The notes below the pieces were generated by a model that saw only the letters and a list, made by a program, of their open reading frames with translations, did not search any database and was not told the origin of the DNA. The translations under genes were made by a program, and so were the position numbers. A stretch of DNA of 64,000 nucleotides from Daphnia pulex (taxonomy: Eukaryota; Arthropoda; Branchiopoda; Diplostraca; Daphniidae). The stretch lies in assembly GCF_021134715.1 (NCBI RefSeq), contig NC_060026.1:3658001-3722000 (forward strand). The letters are read 5' to 3'. Position 1 is the stretch's first letter. Each line of letters begins with the position of its first letter. Positions 36,101 through 59,103 of the stretch are shown piece by piece.

Positions 36101-38259
36101 TTCTTTTGTCCAGCAAACAATTGCAAATGTGGCTGCAGAAGGACGAGTACGACAATGCGCACAACGGCCAGTCTTTGGGGATCGTCTGCCCCTTCCCCGT
36201 CCACAGTTTGAAGCAGCGCAAGCACTTCGAGTCCAATTCAAACGCCAACTACAGCAGTCGTCACGTCGGAAAGGCAGCTGTGTACCTATCGGAGATCTGC
36301 GTCACGGGCAGCAGCTTGAACTCGGTGAAATGTCCCAAAGTGACGGACAATAGCAATCGAATCAACGACAATGCCGGTGCCAATTCCCTGGGTGAATCCA
36401 ATTGCCAGTCGGTGATCTGCGTCAACAGCACGGCCGAAAAGGCCGAGCCGGACAGCGGAAGTGTTCGCAGTATCCTCAACATCCTGGACAGTTTTAAATT
36501 GGAAGACATGAAGGATGACAAAAACTCATCCGCCTCGGTCACCGCCGTCGTCAACAAACCCGGAATCTCGGTGGCAGACAGCGCATTGCTGGACGGCCCA
36601 GTCGACCCCAACGCCAACGCCACCATCAAACCGGAGCCGCTCAAGGAGAAAAAGGGCAGCGTTTTCAACGAGGAGTGCCTCGTCAACGGCATGTCGCAGG
36701 GCGATCGCCTCCAGCAAATCAAATCTCTTCGGCGGCACGCAAGGGCAACTACCACCGGAGCTCTAAAGTAAATTCCTTTTTAAAAAATTCCAATTTGCTT
36801 ATGAAAATTAACCCAATGATAAATTGTGTCGACACAGGAACTGTGATGATATTGTCCTCCATAGGAGTAACAAGGCGACCACCAAAAGCTCTGATCTAAG
36901 GTGAATTCATTAGTTGAAATATTTCCTTCTTCATTGTTTAATCATTCACGTTTGATTCCCCAAGATCGACTGACGAGGCCACACGCAACCGCAGCCGTAC
37001 ATCTCAGCGCCTACAGACAATCGGTCAGGGCGGAGTCCTTCTGCCATCTCCACTCAAATCGAACCGAGTGAGTTCGGCCCTGACTGTCAATGCGGCATCA
37101 GCTCTCAACTCGTCCCAGGGAAGCAACAGCAGCGGCGGAGGTGGTGGCGGCGGTAGCAGCAGCAGCAGATCGCCCAAAACTATCGACGACGGTAAAGTGA
37201 ATGGCGAAAGCTCTTCGTCAGGCTACAAACGTGTTACCAGGTCGACGACGACGACTAAAAGGTGACTTGAGATTTCCTCTGATATCGCTTTAATCCAAAC
37301 ACACACACAATCACTGCAGATTGCCTTTTCTCGCTAGCTTTTGGGGTTGGTTGTTCCGTCATTCATTAACCGAGAGTGCTAACACATCAAACCGTGCTAG
37401 AGGCCAAATTAATCATGGGATATCACACCTGTCCAAATTTTATGTGTGTGTTTTTTTAACTTCATCAAAGTGTGCCTTAAATTCCCCTTGAGACTAATTT
37501 CAATTTGACTACACTTCTGATACGAATCTTGGGAGGAAGTGTGTGAGGCTTTTTAATAAAAAAAGGGGGAGGGAGTAGTGGGTGTAAATGTCGTGATTAT
37601 TCGATATTCAATTCTCGTTTTTGAGTTGACATTTTTTTCATCAACAAAAACCAATTTTTTTTTTCTCTCTTTTTTATTTTTTATTTTATTTTTCTCTCGC
37701 CAGACACGCTTGGCTGCTGAGCTCGGGTTGTGGTGTTTATCATGGCCACGCAGGTTCCTCCTCTTCTCGTCTTTTACGATTGTCGCTGGGTGCGAGTAAG
37801 CGGGCGGCGGCGACGACGTCGTCGTCGACGGGGGGACTACTGGGGCGCCCTACCCATCACCTGACATCCCCCCATTCCGCTTCAGTGGAAGTCCCTCCCG
37901 CTTCCTCCTCTCCCGCTTCTGCTAGCTTTTGCGACTTGAAGACCAAGAGGAAGATCAGAGACAAAGCCATAAAAACTAGCCGGTCAACTCCGTCCTCTGG
38001 CCCTTGCCCCGTCATGCCACGCGATCCCATGACGGACGGGCCGATCGGGAAGAATTCACGTACAATCTCTTCACGTCGGCCCTTGACTCGATCCGTCCTA
38101 CGCGCTTCTCTCTCGCCGCTCGGCTCCGGCCCGGGAACTCCTTCCGGCAGTGGAGCAAGTAAAAAAGTCCTGGCCCACCACGGCTCGCCGTCGATTAAAG
38201 CATCGGGTATTGCTCACCCGCGTCGCCTTCTGGCCACTCACGCCCTCCTGCCAAAATAA
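33162..38259 (+). CDS. CDC14: CDC14 dual-specificity protein phosphatase, 12 coding exons
   Basis: Exons: 33162-33219, 33292-33464, 34504-34596, 34979-35058, 35149-35278, 35370-35457, 35559-35783, 35876-36014, 36114-36767, 36838-36900, 36965-37261, 37704-38259. All phases agree, giving 851 residues. The N-terminal half is the characteristic tandem CDC14 core, with [25 protein letters not shown] A-domain sequence and the block [20 protein letters not shown]. The catalytic loop is HCKAGLGRTG, with Cys281 and Arg287 split by an intron after Lys282. Asp254 in [10 protein letters not shown] is the expected general acid; its 27-residue spacing to the Cys matches human CDC14A (D251/C278). The C-terminal half is low-complexity, basic and Ser-rich, as usual for regulatory tails. 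CDC14 enzymes dephosphorylate CDK-type Ser-Pro sites in mitotic exit, cytokinesis and ciliary/DNA-repair roles. Termination can also occur at 37262-37264 if the last intron is retained, or in another exon at 39009. Confidence 0.93.
36015..36113 (+). other. Stop-free 99-nt intron of CDC14 (possible retained intron)
   Basis: The intron between exons 8 and 9 is exactly 33 codons long and has no in-frame stop, so the frame reads from 35914 through to 36770. Splicing is clearly preferred by conservation ([13 protein letters not shown]), with donor AG|GTTGGT and acceptor TGTCCAG. Retention would add 33 residues inside the C-terminal end of the phosphatase core. Confidence 0.5.
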
Positions 38260-40030
38260 AAATAAATGAAAAGGAAAAACAAAGAAAATGTGTATCCCAT
38301 CTCGTAAAGAATCGCTAATGACCGGTTCCGTCGTTCCCTGCTGCTACACACACTCTGTCGTCAATTTTGACCATTTTTACTATCTCATCCTTTTTACAAT
38401 CAAGACTATTTTTCCCTTCATTTTTTTTAGTAATTAATGTGTTTCTTTTTATTTTCTTTGATGTCCTGAGTTCATTCGAATCCTTCCACGTATTGCCGAG
38501 CTCCTCTGTCGTCGGTTGTCGTGAGTTCGTGAGCTCTCCCTAAAGAAACAAAGAGAGAAAGTTTTTGACAAACGATCGATTTATCCGGGGTTCTTTTACT
38601 CCTGGCTCTGAATCGATCTCGTTTCCTGCCCTCCTTCATTTCTGTTTTATCGTCTCTCATTTGAACACCGAACACAGAAAGCTACTCGTCCTACCAAACC
38701 TGGGTGTTTATTGTCTCTGCTATAAAAACACGAAACGAAACTAGAAACAAGACAGTTTCGTGTCGTCATTGTCTTGTGTGGCTTTTCAATTGGTTTCGGT
38801 TGCAATAATTATTTTATTTTCTAAATATTTCCCCCATTTCTTTGTGTAGTTGTGTCAATATCCCCCTTTTCTAATTTAATATCTGCTTTTAACACGCTTG
38901 CTTTAGTCGCTCTTTCTGTCAATCTTTTTTATTTTTTTTTCCTAAACATTTTTCGGTTGTATCCTATTTTTGTATCATCGATTCTTCTGTTTTGATATTT
39001 TTTTTTAGCATAAAGACTTCGCTGCGGACCGTAAATCGACGATGAACGGATCGATGTATTTTTTTCCCGAGCCAGTGCTCATCTCACTTGTCAGACTATG
39101 CCCTTACTGTGATTGCTTTGGGCGTTTTTAACTTTGGTACTTTTGTTTAATTTTTTTTTCTTTTAATATGGTGACCTGGTAGTGATGATTTTGACATTCT
39201 TTATGTTTCACTGTTTCACACTCCCATTCTAAAATTTTCTTCGTTAGAAGCATAGCAACAGATGCCATTCTTAAATTGAAATGCCGCCTTTTTTTCTCTT
39301 CCGGGCTTTTTACTTGTGCCATTGTACGATTTCATTTTTCTATTTTTTTTTTTCAAACAAAACAACAAAACAACAATACTGCTGCCATTTTACGCACGCT
39401 TTCCCTTTTTAATCCCCAAACACATTACCAACGCAGCGAGTCTATGCTTCGCCGACATTTTTTTAACACATAGATTTTGGTACTTAAGTGGTGAAACGGA
39501 TTCTCTACTTTATTTCCCAACTCCTGCGACAATGTGACGCAATACGAGAAGAATAGTCTGGCCGGACGAAAATTGCAAGATCGTGCGAGGGAAGTTTTAA
39601 AAAAAAGACACTCATATTGTTCAAGTGTCGTGCGATTTTCTTTCGGGTTTCGTGTTCCTCATTCTCACAATATATGCCGTTTATGAAAACTGAGCACACA
39701 TGAAAGAACGAAATATATCTTTATTAGTAATTGGAAATTCAGTAAATGTGTTGTTTTACTTATTTGTTTATGTGGGATTTATGACATAAAAGAAATTGCC
39801 AGTTTACGTATTATCTCTTTTCGTAGAATCATAAAATTTTCGAAAAAACTCAAAAAAGGTTTACATTTTACCTACCTTACCCTTTAAAAAAAAAATGAGA
39901 CAAAAACAGCTTGCTAACGCAGGTATTAACAACGGTAAGCGTTTTGAAGTTATAATTCTTATCGCTAGATGTCGCTGAGCATCAAAACATCATATTGACC
40001 CAGGATCGGTTGAACGAATCTAAAAAAAAA
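38260..40030 (+). other. CDC14 3' region and spacer to the Cab45 gene
   Basis: Overlapping AATAAA words occur at the stop codon and just after it (about 38256-38268). Apart from the alternative exon at 39009-39045, the sequence is T-rich and non-coding. The leader of the Cab45 gene probably starts near 39900. Confidence 0.55.
39009..39045 (+). CDS. CDC14: Candidate alternative last exon of CDC14
   Basis: A strong acceptor (T-rich tract ending TTTTTTTTTAG) precedes 39009. Joined in phase 2, the phase left by the exon ending at 37261, it adds S-IKTSLRTVNRR and a stop at 39043-39045. It would replace the 185-residue Ser-rich tail of exon 12 with 12 residues. Alternative C-termini are common in animal CDC14 genes. 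Transcript evidence is not available here. Confidence 0.45.
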
Positions 40031-41449
40031 ATGCGGATTCAATCTTGGAGTAAACTTTTAAAAAGAAAACCGCTTGCTGGAATTGTTGTGGTGTTTGTTA
40101 TAATATCAGCAATTGTAACCGTGTTTCGTCTATCTTCTAGAACTAGAGATGAAATCATCTACTCGTCTTCATCACAAATGAGATCCACGTCACCAGTCGA
40201 ACTAAGTTGGCCACTACCTCTTTCACAGAGTAAAGAATCTATAGCAATCGACACCTCTTTTAAAAGAGCTCCTGTTGGAGAGGAACAAATTAAGAAACTT
40301 AAGATGATTTATCCATTGTAAGAGCAAATCTTATTCCTGAATCTTTAACAACATATCAAGTTTATCAACGATGATTTTTTAATTTTTAATTACAGGCTTG
40401 ACACAAATGGTGATTCATATGTTAGCATAGATGAACTGCGTAATTGGATCATATCAAAAGTTAAAGAGCATTTGCAAGGAGCTCTCAGAGAAAATATTTT
40501 TCTTTTTACTGCTATTGATATGAATCCAAGAAATGGCCATGTTTCATGGACTGAATATCACACTTGGTTTCTTAAAAAAAATGGGAATAATAATACTAAA
40601 ACAGGAGATCATGATGAAATGCATCCTGAGTTGGAACGATCTATCAAAGGTATTCTTGTACATATTTAACCTACTTTTTACTCCTATTTACAATGCCTTG
40701 ATAGATTCTTTCTAAAAATAATCTGTGATAATTAATTTACTAGAAAAAATTGCCTGGGACAAGGCTGCTTGGTCAGAAGCTGCAAAAACCGACCCGGATT
40801 TCCTGAATCTCGGTATATAAACGATTTGCCTTTCTTTATTTATCTCCTTAATTTTTTTTGTTTATATCTATCAAACATTGTTGAAAATACAGATGAATTT
40901 CTAAGTTTTCGTCATCCGGAATCTAGCCACACTACTTTGCTTAGCAAAGCCGATGATCTACTTGGCGAATATGGTGAGTTTTCGCTCCCAAACCCTTAAA
41001 AAAACGCAACTTTTAATTAACTATTATAAAATGCATAACCAGATAAAGACGCCGATGAAACTCTAACGTGGGAGGAATACTCATTAATACCGTCTGAAAG
41101 TTTACTTGTGCGATATAGTGAGAACAAAAGACAAGAAGAATTTAACAACTTTATTGATCGCAACAGAGACGGTAAACTTGATAAACGCGAAATATTGGTA
41201 AGTTTTATTAACAATTCTAAAAATTATATTATTCGGAAAAATGGCAATTAGTAATCACCGTCGTTTTATCAGTCATATTTAGATCCTCGAAATCCTCGCC
41301 ATGCTCATTTGGAAGCCGAATCTCTTATCCAGATATCCGATACAAATAAAGATCAGCAGCTATCTATGAAAGAAATACTTGCTTCAGCCGACATTTTTCT
41401 GGCTAGCAAAGTCATTGACACCGAAACTAATTTCCACGATGAATTCTAG
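40031..41449 (+). CDS. SDF4: 45-kDa calcium-binding protein homologue (Cab45/SDF4-like), six EF-hands, C-terminal HDEF
   Basis: Exons: 40031-40317, 40396-40649, 40744-40812, 40893-40973, 41043-41197, 41273-41449, in phase, giving 340 residues. Residues 15-32 form a hydrophobic segment after a basic N-terminus, acting as a signal peptide or signal anchor. Canonical EF-hand loops are DTNGDSYVSIDE (98-109), DKDADETLTWEE, DRNRDGKLDKRE and DTNKDQQLSMKE. The second loop (MNPRNGHVSWTE) lacks the usual first Asp and the fifth (around DPRNPRHAHLEAE) is degenerate. The CREC family (Cab45, reticulocalbins) has this six-EF layout and ends in HEEF or HDEL; the HDEF end here fits ER/Golgi retention. Cab45 acts in the Golgi lumen in Ca2+-dependent sorting of secretory cargo. 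The start was chosen as the first ATG of the frame; the frame continues upstream without another ATG. Confidence 0.9.
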
Positions 41450-42258
41450 AGAAAATTCCATTATTGCTAATGTTCACTTTCATTCCACGCCAAGAATAAC
41501 AAATACTTCCATTTAAAAGTCTCAAAGCAGTATGCAAAACATTATACAAGATTTGTTGCCAATTTTGTAAGTCAATTGATATTATTCAGCATATCTTGGT
41601 ATTTAATTAATCCAATGATTTGTTAAAATACTCCAAAACTAAATTTTTTAATGTTTTCATTTCCTTGCGATTTTTGTATTACCTTTTATTTGTGTAAACT
41701 GTAGGACCAGTTAGGTTCCATTATTTATTTCTGATTTTGTATTTTTTATGTGTTGAAAATGCATTTTACAAAGAAAAAGAACCATTTTGATTACTGAAAT
41801 TATTTCTCAAATAAGTGGTTAGAGGAAAACGTTTTATTAATTTATAAGACAAGGCGAGAACGCGAGACAAGGTAAAAAAGATTATCTTTTTTCTTTTTGC
41901 AGGTTCCAAGTAACAGATAAATTTGGCGCGATCCAAAGGAGATAATTAGGGGAGAACGCTTTGACCGAGAACTCGCTAGGTGGCGTAGACGACGTAGTTT
42001 TGACGTTTGGTCCAAAAGCGTCTGGTAGGCCTTATTTTATTTACGGTAGAATTATTTGGTTTGGGATCCAGCTAACCAGCTTGCATGTTTCTTGAGACAG
42101 TGTAAACGTGATGCAACATTAGTGTGAATATTACCGTGCCTTTTTTCAAATTTCTGAAGAGACAGCTTTAAAAAACAATGCAGCCTTAAACGTTGTATTC
42201 TTCGAAAACATATAAGAGGTTTTACGGTGCGGGTTTGATTTTGGTTCGTCCATCGGGA
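41450..42258. other. Spacer between the Cab45 and CRYZL1-like genes
   Basis: 3' region of the Cab45 gene, then the probable promoter and leader of the next gene around 41900-42180. That part includes CTCGCTAGGTGGCG at about 41967-41980. A four-codon upstream frame (ATG CAG CCT TAA) lies at 42178-42189. Confidence 0.5.
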
Positions 42259-43820
42259 ATGCCACCAGTGAGTCCACGGAAAATGCGATCTGTTTTCCTT
42301 GAAGAGGGTAAATTAGGTAATCCCCCTACAGCCGCTGGTAAATTACACAAAACAGATCATTTACAAATTCACCGAGAATTCTACATTGATGGCGGGGTAC
42401 TTTGCTTTATAAATAAATTAAAAAAAAAATATTCTTATCAGTATTGTCTTTCAGACGGAGGTCCCTGTCATTAGTCAAGACAGTGTTTTAGTTCAGGTGA
42501 AGGCATGTGGCCTCACTAGACCAGCTTATAATGCCTTTCGGGAAGTTTCTCCTAGTTCAGACACCATGAAGACCAGGCTGCCTGTTGGGTGTGAGGTTTC
42601 AGGGATCATTCAGAGTTGTGGTACAGAAGTTACTACTCTAAGGCCAGGAGATACAGTTGTTGGAATAATCCCAATGGATTATGGTCAATCTGGTTGCTCA
42701 GAATATGTTGTTTTGAATGAATATGATGTTGGTATGTTTCATATCACTATTACTTGGAATAGTTCATCTATTTAACTTAGCATAATTTGTAGTAAAAAAA
42801 CCAACAAGTGTTAGCTATGTGGAAGCAGCAGGATGTATTGGAGATGCTGTCAAGGCATACACTGCTCTTCACTATTTAGGTCGTATGTGTTCAGGAGAAA
42901 CAGGTATGTTAAATGTTTAACATTTGTTTGTTATGTGTAAATAATTTCTTTTGTCATTTTCTTATAGTGTTAGTATTGAATGGTGCCTCTCCAGCTGGTA
43001 GTGTTGCAATCCAGCTTGCTATGATGGGTGGTGTTAAAGTCCTCACTACAGCTGCCTCAACTGAGGAACTTCTATATCTCCAGAGTTTTCAACCAAGTAT
43101 TGGTATGTACCAATACCTACTAATACTTCATGTATTCTTTTCAAGACATAACAAGTTTACTTTTTCAATGACAGGTCACATAATTGATATGACGACACGT
43201 AGCAGTGCCTTAAGGGCTTCCTGCTTGGAGGAAACAGCTGGCCATGGAGTTGATTTGATACTTGATCTTGGGTGCAGTCAATACCCAGTAGTAAGTTTTA
43301 TCTTCTCAACAAATAAAAATTAAGTGTATGATATATGTAACTCTTGTTCATAGGATGGATACGTGGAAAATGATAGAATCCTACCCCCAAAGTATGACGT
43401 AATATCATGTTTGGCTGTTGGCGGTCGCTGGATCACATCACAGCCTGATTTACATGTAATTTTTGTAAAAATTTGATCGTCGGTTTCATAATTAATTTCC
43501 ATATCCGTGTGTAGTTGGATCCGAACAACTCACGTCTTTTGTGGCTCAAGTGCGGCAGTGTTGGATATTTGAACGAACATTCCTGGGTTCTCTCTCCTGC
43601 TCAGGCTGGTCGCTACCAGCACATTCTTTTGGACATTATGGAAAAATTGGCGGATAGATCATTAAGGTATTTAGCACGATAGTTTAATAGAAGTGACCGA
43701 ATTGATTTCTTATTGAATAACAGGCCAAATATTCATCACACCGTTATGCTGGACGGTGTGCCCGATGCAATGAAAACTCTGGATACCGTACGGGTTGGCA
43801 AAGTTGTCATGGCCTCATGA
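42259..43820 (+). CDS. CRYZL1: Quinone oxidoreductase-like protein 1 homologue (zinc-independent MDR family)
   Basis: Exons: 42259-42396, 42455-42731, 42793-42903, 42968-43102, 43175-43290, 43354-43455, 43515-43666, 43724-43820, phases consistent, giving 375 residues. An alternative start at 42283 (MRSVFLEEG) aligns better with the vertebrate N-terminus. The MDR fold is visible: VLVQVKACGL near the N-terminus; PVGCEVSGIIQSCGTEV; LRPGDTVVGIIP; then EAAGCIGDAVKAYTALHYL; the nucleotide-binding turn LVLNGASPAGSVAIQLA; and GHGVDLILDLG. Structural and catalytic zinc ligands of alcohol dehydrogenases are absent, as expected for the quinone-reductase branch. CRYZL1 is predicted to use NADPH, with its physiological substrate unsettled. 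Introns are 58-72 nt. It is convergent with scribble. Confidence 0.88.
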
Positions 43821-43828
43821 GCAATTTG

Positions 43829-43834
43829 AATAAA
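43829..43834 (+). terminator. Poly(A) signal of the CRYZL1-like gene
   Basis: AATAAA begins nine bases after the stop codon, giving a very short 3' UTR and leaving room for the convergent scribble transcript. Confidence 0.6.
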
Positions 43835-44477
43835 CACATTCTGGTCTCGTTCATGCCGCCTTCTCCATTCTGCTCGAGGATCGGTTATTTCTAGATTTTT
43901 CTTCTAAGATTCAGAGGTAAACTAAAGTCGTCGTTGAGAGTACACAAAACAGATTTAGGATATATTTTTACGAAGGCTGTATTATTTTCATTTACTGTAA
44001 AATTTAATTCAAGGGAGAGGGGGTATAAATGAGGCACAAATACGCAGCTTTTTTTCTTATCAAATTTTGCGAGTTAGTGTGGATAAAACATCTTTAGCGG
44101 GACAACATACACGAATCCCGCCATATTCGCATGCAAACGAATCTTTTTCTAAAAAAATCGTAGTAGAGAAAATGGGAGGGGGGTAAAGAATAGGACAGAA
44201 CGAAAAACAACAAAGCCAAAGACGAAAAATGCTGACGATCTGGAAAATACAGATAAAGTATCATAAATGGTAGATGAAAAATGTAAGATTGAAAAAAGGC
44301 AAATGATATAAAACCGTTTTCTATCAAGACCCGAAAAAGATTTTTGACGACAACGGTATGCAAAGTGCCGACGTGAAGGCAAGTGTTGTTAGGATGGAGA
44401 CAAAGGCGTGTGATCATGATGATGGGTTCACCAAAAGAAAACGTGATATCTACTTTGTCCTGTGGCGATTCGACAAT
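43835..44477 (-). other. Probable scribble 3' UTR
   Basis: Non-coding interval between convergent genes. No canonical AATAAA was seen on the minus strand, but an ATTAAA variant lies at about 44003-44008 (TTTAAT on plus). Confidence 0.4.
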
Positions 44478-55628
<11,151 letters not shown>

Positions 55629-55649
55629 ATGGCGGAAGCATGGCGGAAG
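55629..55649. promoter_or_regulatory. Doubled ATGGCGGAAG motif upstream of scribble
   Basis: ATGGCGGAAG occurs at 55629-55638 and again at 55640-55649, a direct repeat with 11-bp period. Each copy combines a YY1/Pho-like core (ATGGCG) with an ETS-like core (CGGAAG), an arrangement frequent at metazoan TATA-less promoters. It lies about 0.6 kb before the scribble ATG, on the opposite strand. Confidence 0.4.
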
Positions 55650-57061
55650 TGCAGTTATTCGGATTGTTATTAATTGTTATGAAATGCCACAAAGGCAGCA
55701 GACGATTGATGTTCTCGGCTATTGAACTCGGCCAACTATTTTTCCGGTTCATCTGTTTTCCTCGGAGAACTGCTGCTGACAGAAAAATTCCAGTTATCTG
55801 CGAATATGGTCCGATAATATTCACGGGAACTTGTTATTTTCGCTCCGTGTTCTGTTGATGTCAATCTCTGCTTTCAAGAGACCGAGAAGGTTGCTTTCAT
55901 TCCCTTTTGGCGCTAATTGCTCGTGAAGATGTTAACAAGTTCTAGGAACGGCGAGACATCATTAACGCGTAAAGTGTTTAATTCAATTACACTTGAGCGT
56001 TCCATGTGTGATGCATCTATTTCATGCTTATTTCATTTACATTGTGCTTCCAATGACGCACCACCTACTGAGTTTTGATTAAACTACGCGACGGAAATTA
56101 ATGACAAGCGTTTCATTTTATGTCACTTCCGCTTTATATTGAAAAAAAAAGTTTTTAAATTTATATTAAATTGAATTACGCAATCCACGTCATTTTTCTC
56201 TATTGCTACCACATTATAACTTTAAATCCCAGATTCCCCTAGCATAGTCTTTCGAATAAGATTGCATGAATGATGAATGAGCAGTCTTTATGTTCTATGG
56301 GGGTATTATTTCTGATCTAATGAAAATTCAGACAACAGTTCTGAAACGTGAACATTTTCCGTTTAGAGCGTTCAAATCCTTTTCATTATAATTATGCTGA
56401 ATAATGAACGAGTTTCTTTCTCATTTGCGTGGTCATTAAATTGCGTTACATACTAGTGGAATCGTGCAAATGAGACTTTTGGAGAGAATCTTGAGCGTAT
56501 CTCGCAGCACAAATAAATTTAGGGGGAAGGGAAGTAAAAATTCGATGATTGCTTCGAAAATTGATGAGACAGATGATTTATCAAAGGCTTCACTGCACTT
56601 TTCATCGTAAATACACAAGGCAATTTGATAGAAGATGGATAAAGTTTTTCATGCGAAAATGTTGGTAAATGGAGTAGCTAGTGAATCCTATCTGTCACGC
56701 ACCAATTACTTTCCTATGATGAAAGGGAAATGGCTGGGAAATGGCTTAACGTCATCCGCTAATGGTTCAGTCCCAGCTCTTCATACGTGGGACTTCAAAA
56801 TAGTCAAATAAATCACCATAGAAGAATTATAAAATTAAATCATAATTTCAGCGAAGTATTCCGTGATGCGGAAATCAATCCGTCAAAGTGCCTATTGAGA
56901 ACTCGAATCAAACTAATCCCAAACTGCTGCGGTATTATAATAACAGTAGTGGTGGAATAGGCTGAAAGTGAATAGCGGTTCTGATTGGTGGAAGTCAAGT
57001 ACTTGCAGTAAACGTCCGCTTTTGAAATCAACGACCGAAATACCCATCGGCTTCCCTTTTT
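55650..57061. other. Intergenic spacer
   Basis: AT-rich single-copy-looking sequence. I see no gene, RNA or repeat that I can support. Confidence 0.5.
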
Positions 57062-57084
57062 AGCTCCCGAGGCCACTTATTCCA

Positions 57085-57687
57085 GTGACTGTGTTCAAAT
57101 TCAAAACAGCATTGAAAAGGCGAAAGAAAGAATTTCCCGAAAAAACCAGAAGCTCACGGGTTATTCACGCAAATAGACTACTTCTTCAACTTCGATTACC
57201 TACCGATTATGTCATTCCCTTTGCTCTGGCATGTTCAGGTTCAGCTGTTAAGATTACTCAAACTAGAGTGTCAAAGCTTACGGTATTGTCCATAAATTGG
57301 ATGAAACGAATTATACATTCCGGACTCTACAGTAGAGGCAACGAATTCAAATTGAAAAGTTCCTTCCCGAACGCTCACGAAAATGAGTATCGAGGTGAAG
57401 ACCTTCAATCGTCAGTTTGTCGTGTTGTGTGGTACCGAAGAAACGGCCAGCCTTGCTGTGTGATGGGATTAATCGGCTGCTGCTTCTTGGAGGACTTCAA
57501 TCGAAAAGTAAAATTAGTTTTAAGGAAAAGCGGAGTAGATATAATCATACCTTGTATCGAGCAGAAAAATGGTTTATCCATGCCGGCAGCGCAAATGCGA
57601 AAAAGACAGCTGAGAAACCATAAATGTCAAGAAAGAAGATCAAAACGCGTTTCACCTTCAACTAATGATCAGAAGAGGACGTCATAG
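57085..57687 (+). other. Unexplained 200-codon open frame
   Basis: The plus strand is free of stops from just after 57063 to TAG-type stop at 57685-57687, long for this AT-rich DNA. It lacks an early ATG; the first Met is about 73 codons in (WMKRIIHSGLYSRGNEF). The composition is basic (many Lys/Arg) with a Cys-rich middle (VWYRRNGQPCCV). A second plus frame is open from 57417 to 57623. It might be a decayed mobile-element or retrocopy fragment. I recognise no family. Confidence 0.25.
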
Positions 57688-59004
57688 AGCCCAAAATGTC
57701 AAGGGGTCTGCAGTCGTAATCTCGAGATCAAGATGAATGGAACAGAAAATCACATGATGTTGTGGGATTCGCCATGCTCAATTACCGTTTTGCTGTGGGT
57801 GGAAAATGTTTTTCTCCCAGATATAGCCAACCTATTATTAAAAATGAAATAAATAAAAACGAAATTGCATTTCACTATTTCAGTTACATACAAAAAATAA
57901 GTAAATTGAAGTAAATTGAATTCAATTGTAAATATTCCGAGTAAATATTTAAATAACTGTTAGAAAAACCGATTGCCCATTTCATATTTTTGATCAAATA
58001 CATGTGAGCCAAATACCGTGCCATATCAGCCTCCTATAGAATAAGTGTTTCACGCATAAATGAAGATTAGCCGGTAGAGCGAATTATATGAGTTCAATGT
58101 TGGTATAAGAACAAATGAACAATTCTCATCAATTATTACGGCGTCGTGACTACTAATTAAAATAAGATATTGTTTAAAAACTGATACACAGTAATTCGTA
58201 ATAGCATGTGATTATCACCAAGAAGGATTTCATATGGTAACATCTTATAATTTTCATTAAACTTCTGTTTTATTGTCTCTATCCGATCTTACAGCCATTG
58301 AATCAATAGAATCGTAAATGTATTTACCAACAACTTCTCGATCTGATTTAGTTCCGTTAAATCATTACATTTTCACATTTCCCATTCCAATGGCTTAAGA
58401 TTCCCTGAAATGACTGGAAAATATCCAGAATAATAAATACTCTTTATCAATTAAATTAGCTATTATGACCATTCTCATCTTCGACCACGTGAATATCATC
58501 CATCATTAGATTATTTTCAGTAATAATATTTGCCTCCAATAGCTCACACACTGATAAATATTGTTCATAATTAAACCAATTCGTATTTAATAACCCAAAC
58601 TAACCATAGTCATGAGTTTACGGCATTGCGAATTTCATGTCACGGATCGTTGTGACACACTGGTTCACATAGGCCCAAACTAGCCCGTAGTGCTCGTAGT
58701 ACACGATCAAATAAATGTATAAAATACACTTCCACACATGTTCGATGGAGAAAATACGAAGCGACGATATTGTGTGGTCGCGAGAAACATTGCCCATTTT
58801 AGCTTAAAAGAACTAGTGTCCGGAGCTTCGATGTCATCATTTCTTCAAAACAAAAAACAAAATTCTGTTATTCTACTAAATTTCATTTTAATTTGTTGAA
58901 ATCGAGAATGTGAAAAAATGAGCAACTTTTAACAATGCCTTTACTTCGTATGGAAGCCCAAAACCGCCACTTTTTCAATATAATAATGATTTTCAAAATA
59001 TCAT
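57688..59004. other. AT-rich intergenic spacer
   Basis: Strongly AT-rich with no open frame of note on either strand. Nothing is recognised. Confidence 0.55.
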
Positions 59005-59103
59005 TATATAAAACAGAAAAGAATATATAAAAAACAAATTCAATATAAAACTGAAAAAGTATTATATAAAAACCAAAAAGAGTGTAATATAAAAAACAAA
59101 AAG
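59005..59103. repeat. Imperfect AT-rich minisatellite (about five units of about 20 bp)
   Basis: The word ATATAAAA followed by (A)AC(A/T)(G/A)AAA recurs about every 18-22 bases across the interval. The units differ slightly in length and base, as expected for an old tandem array. Confidence 0.75.
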
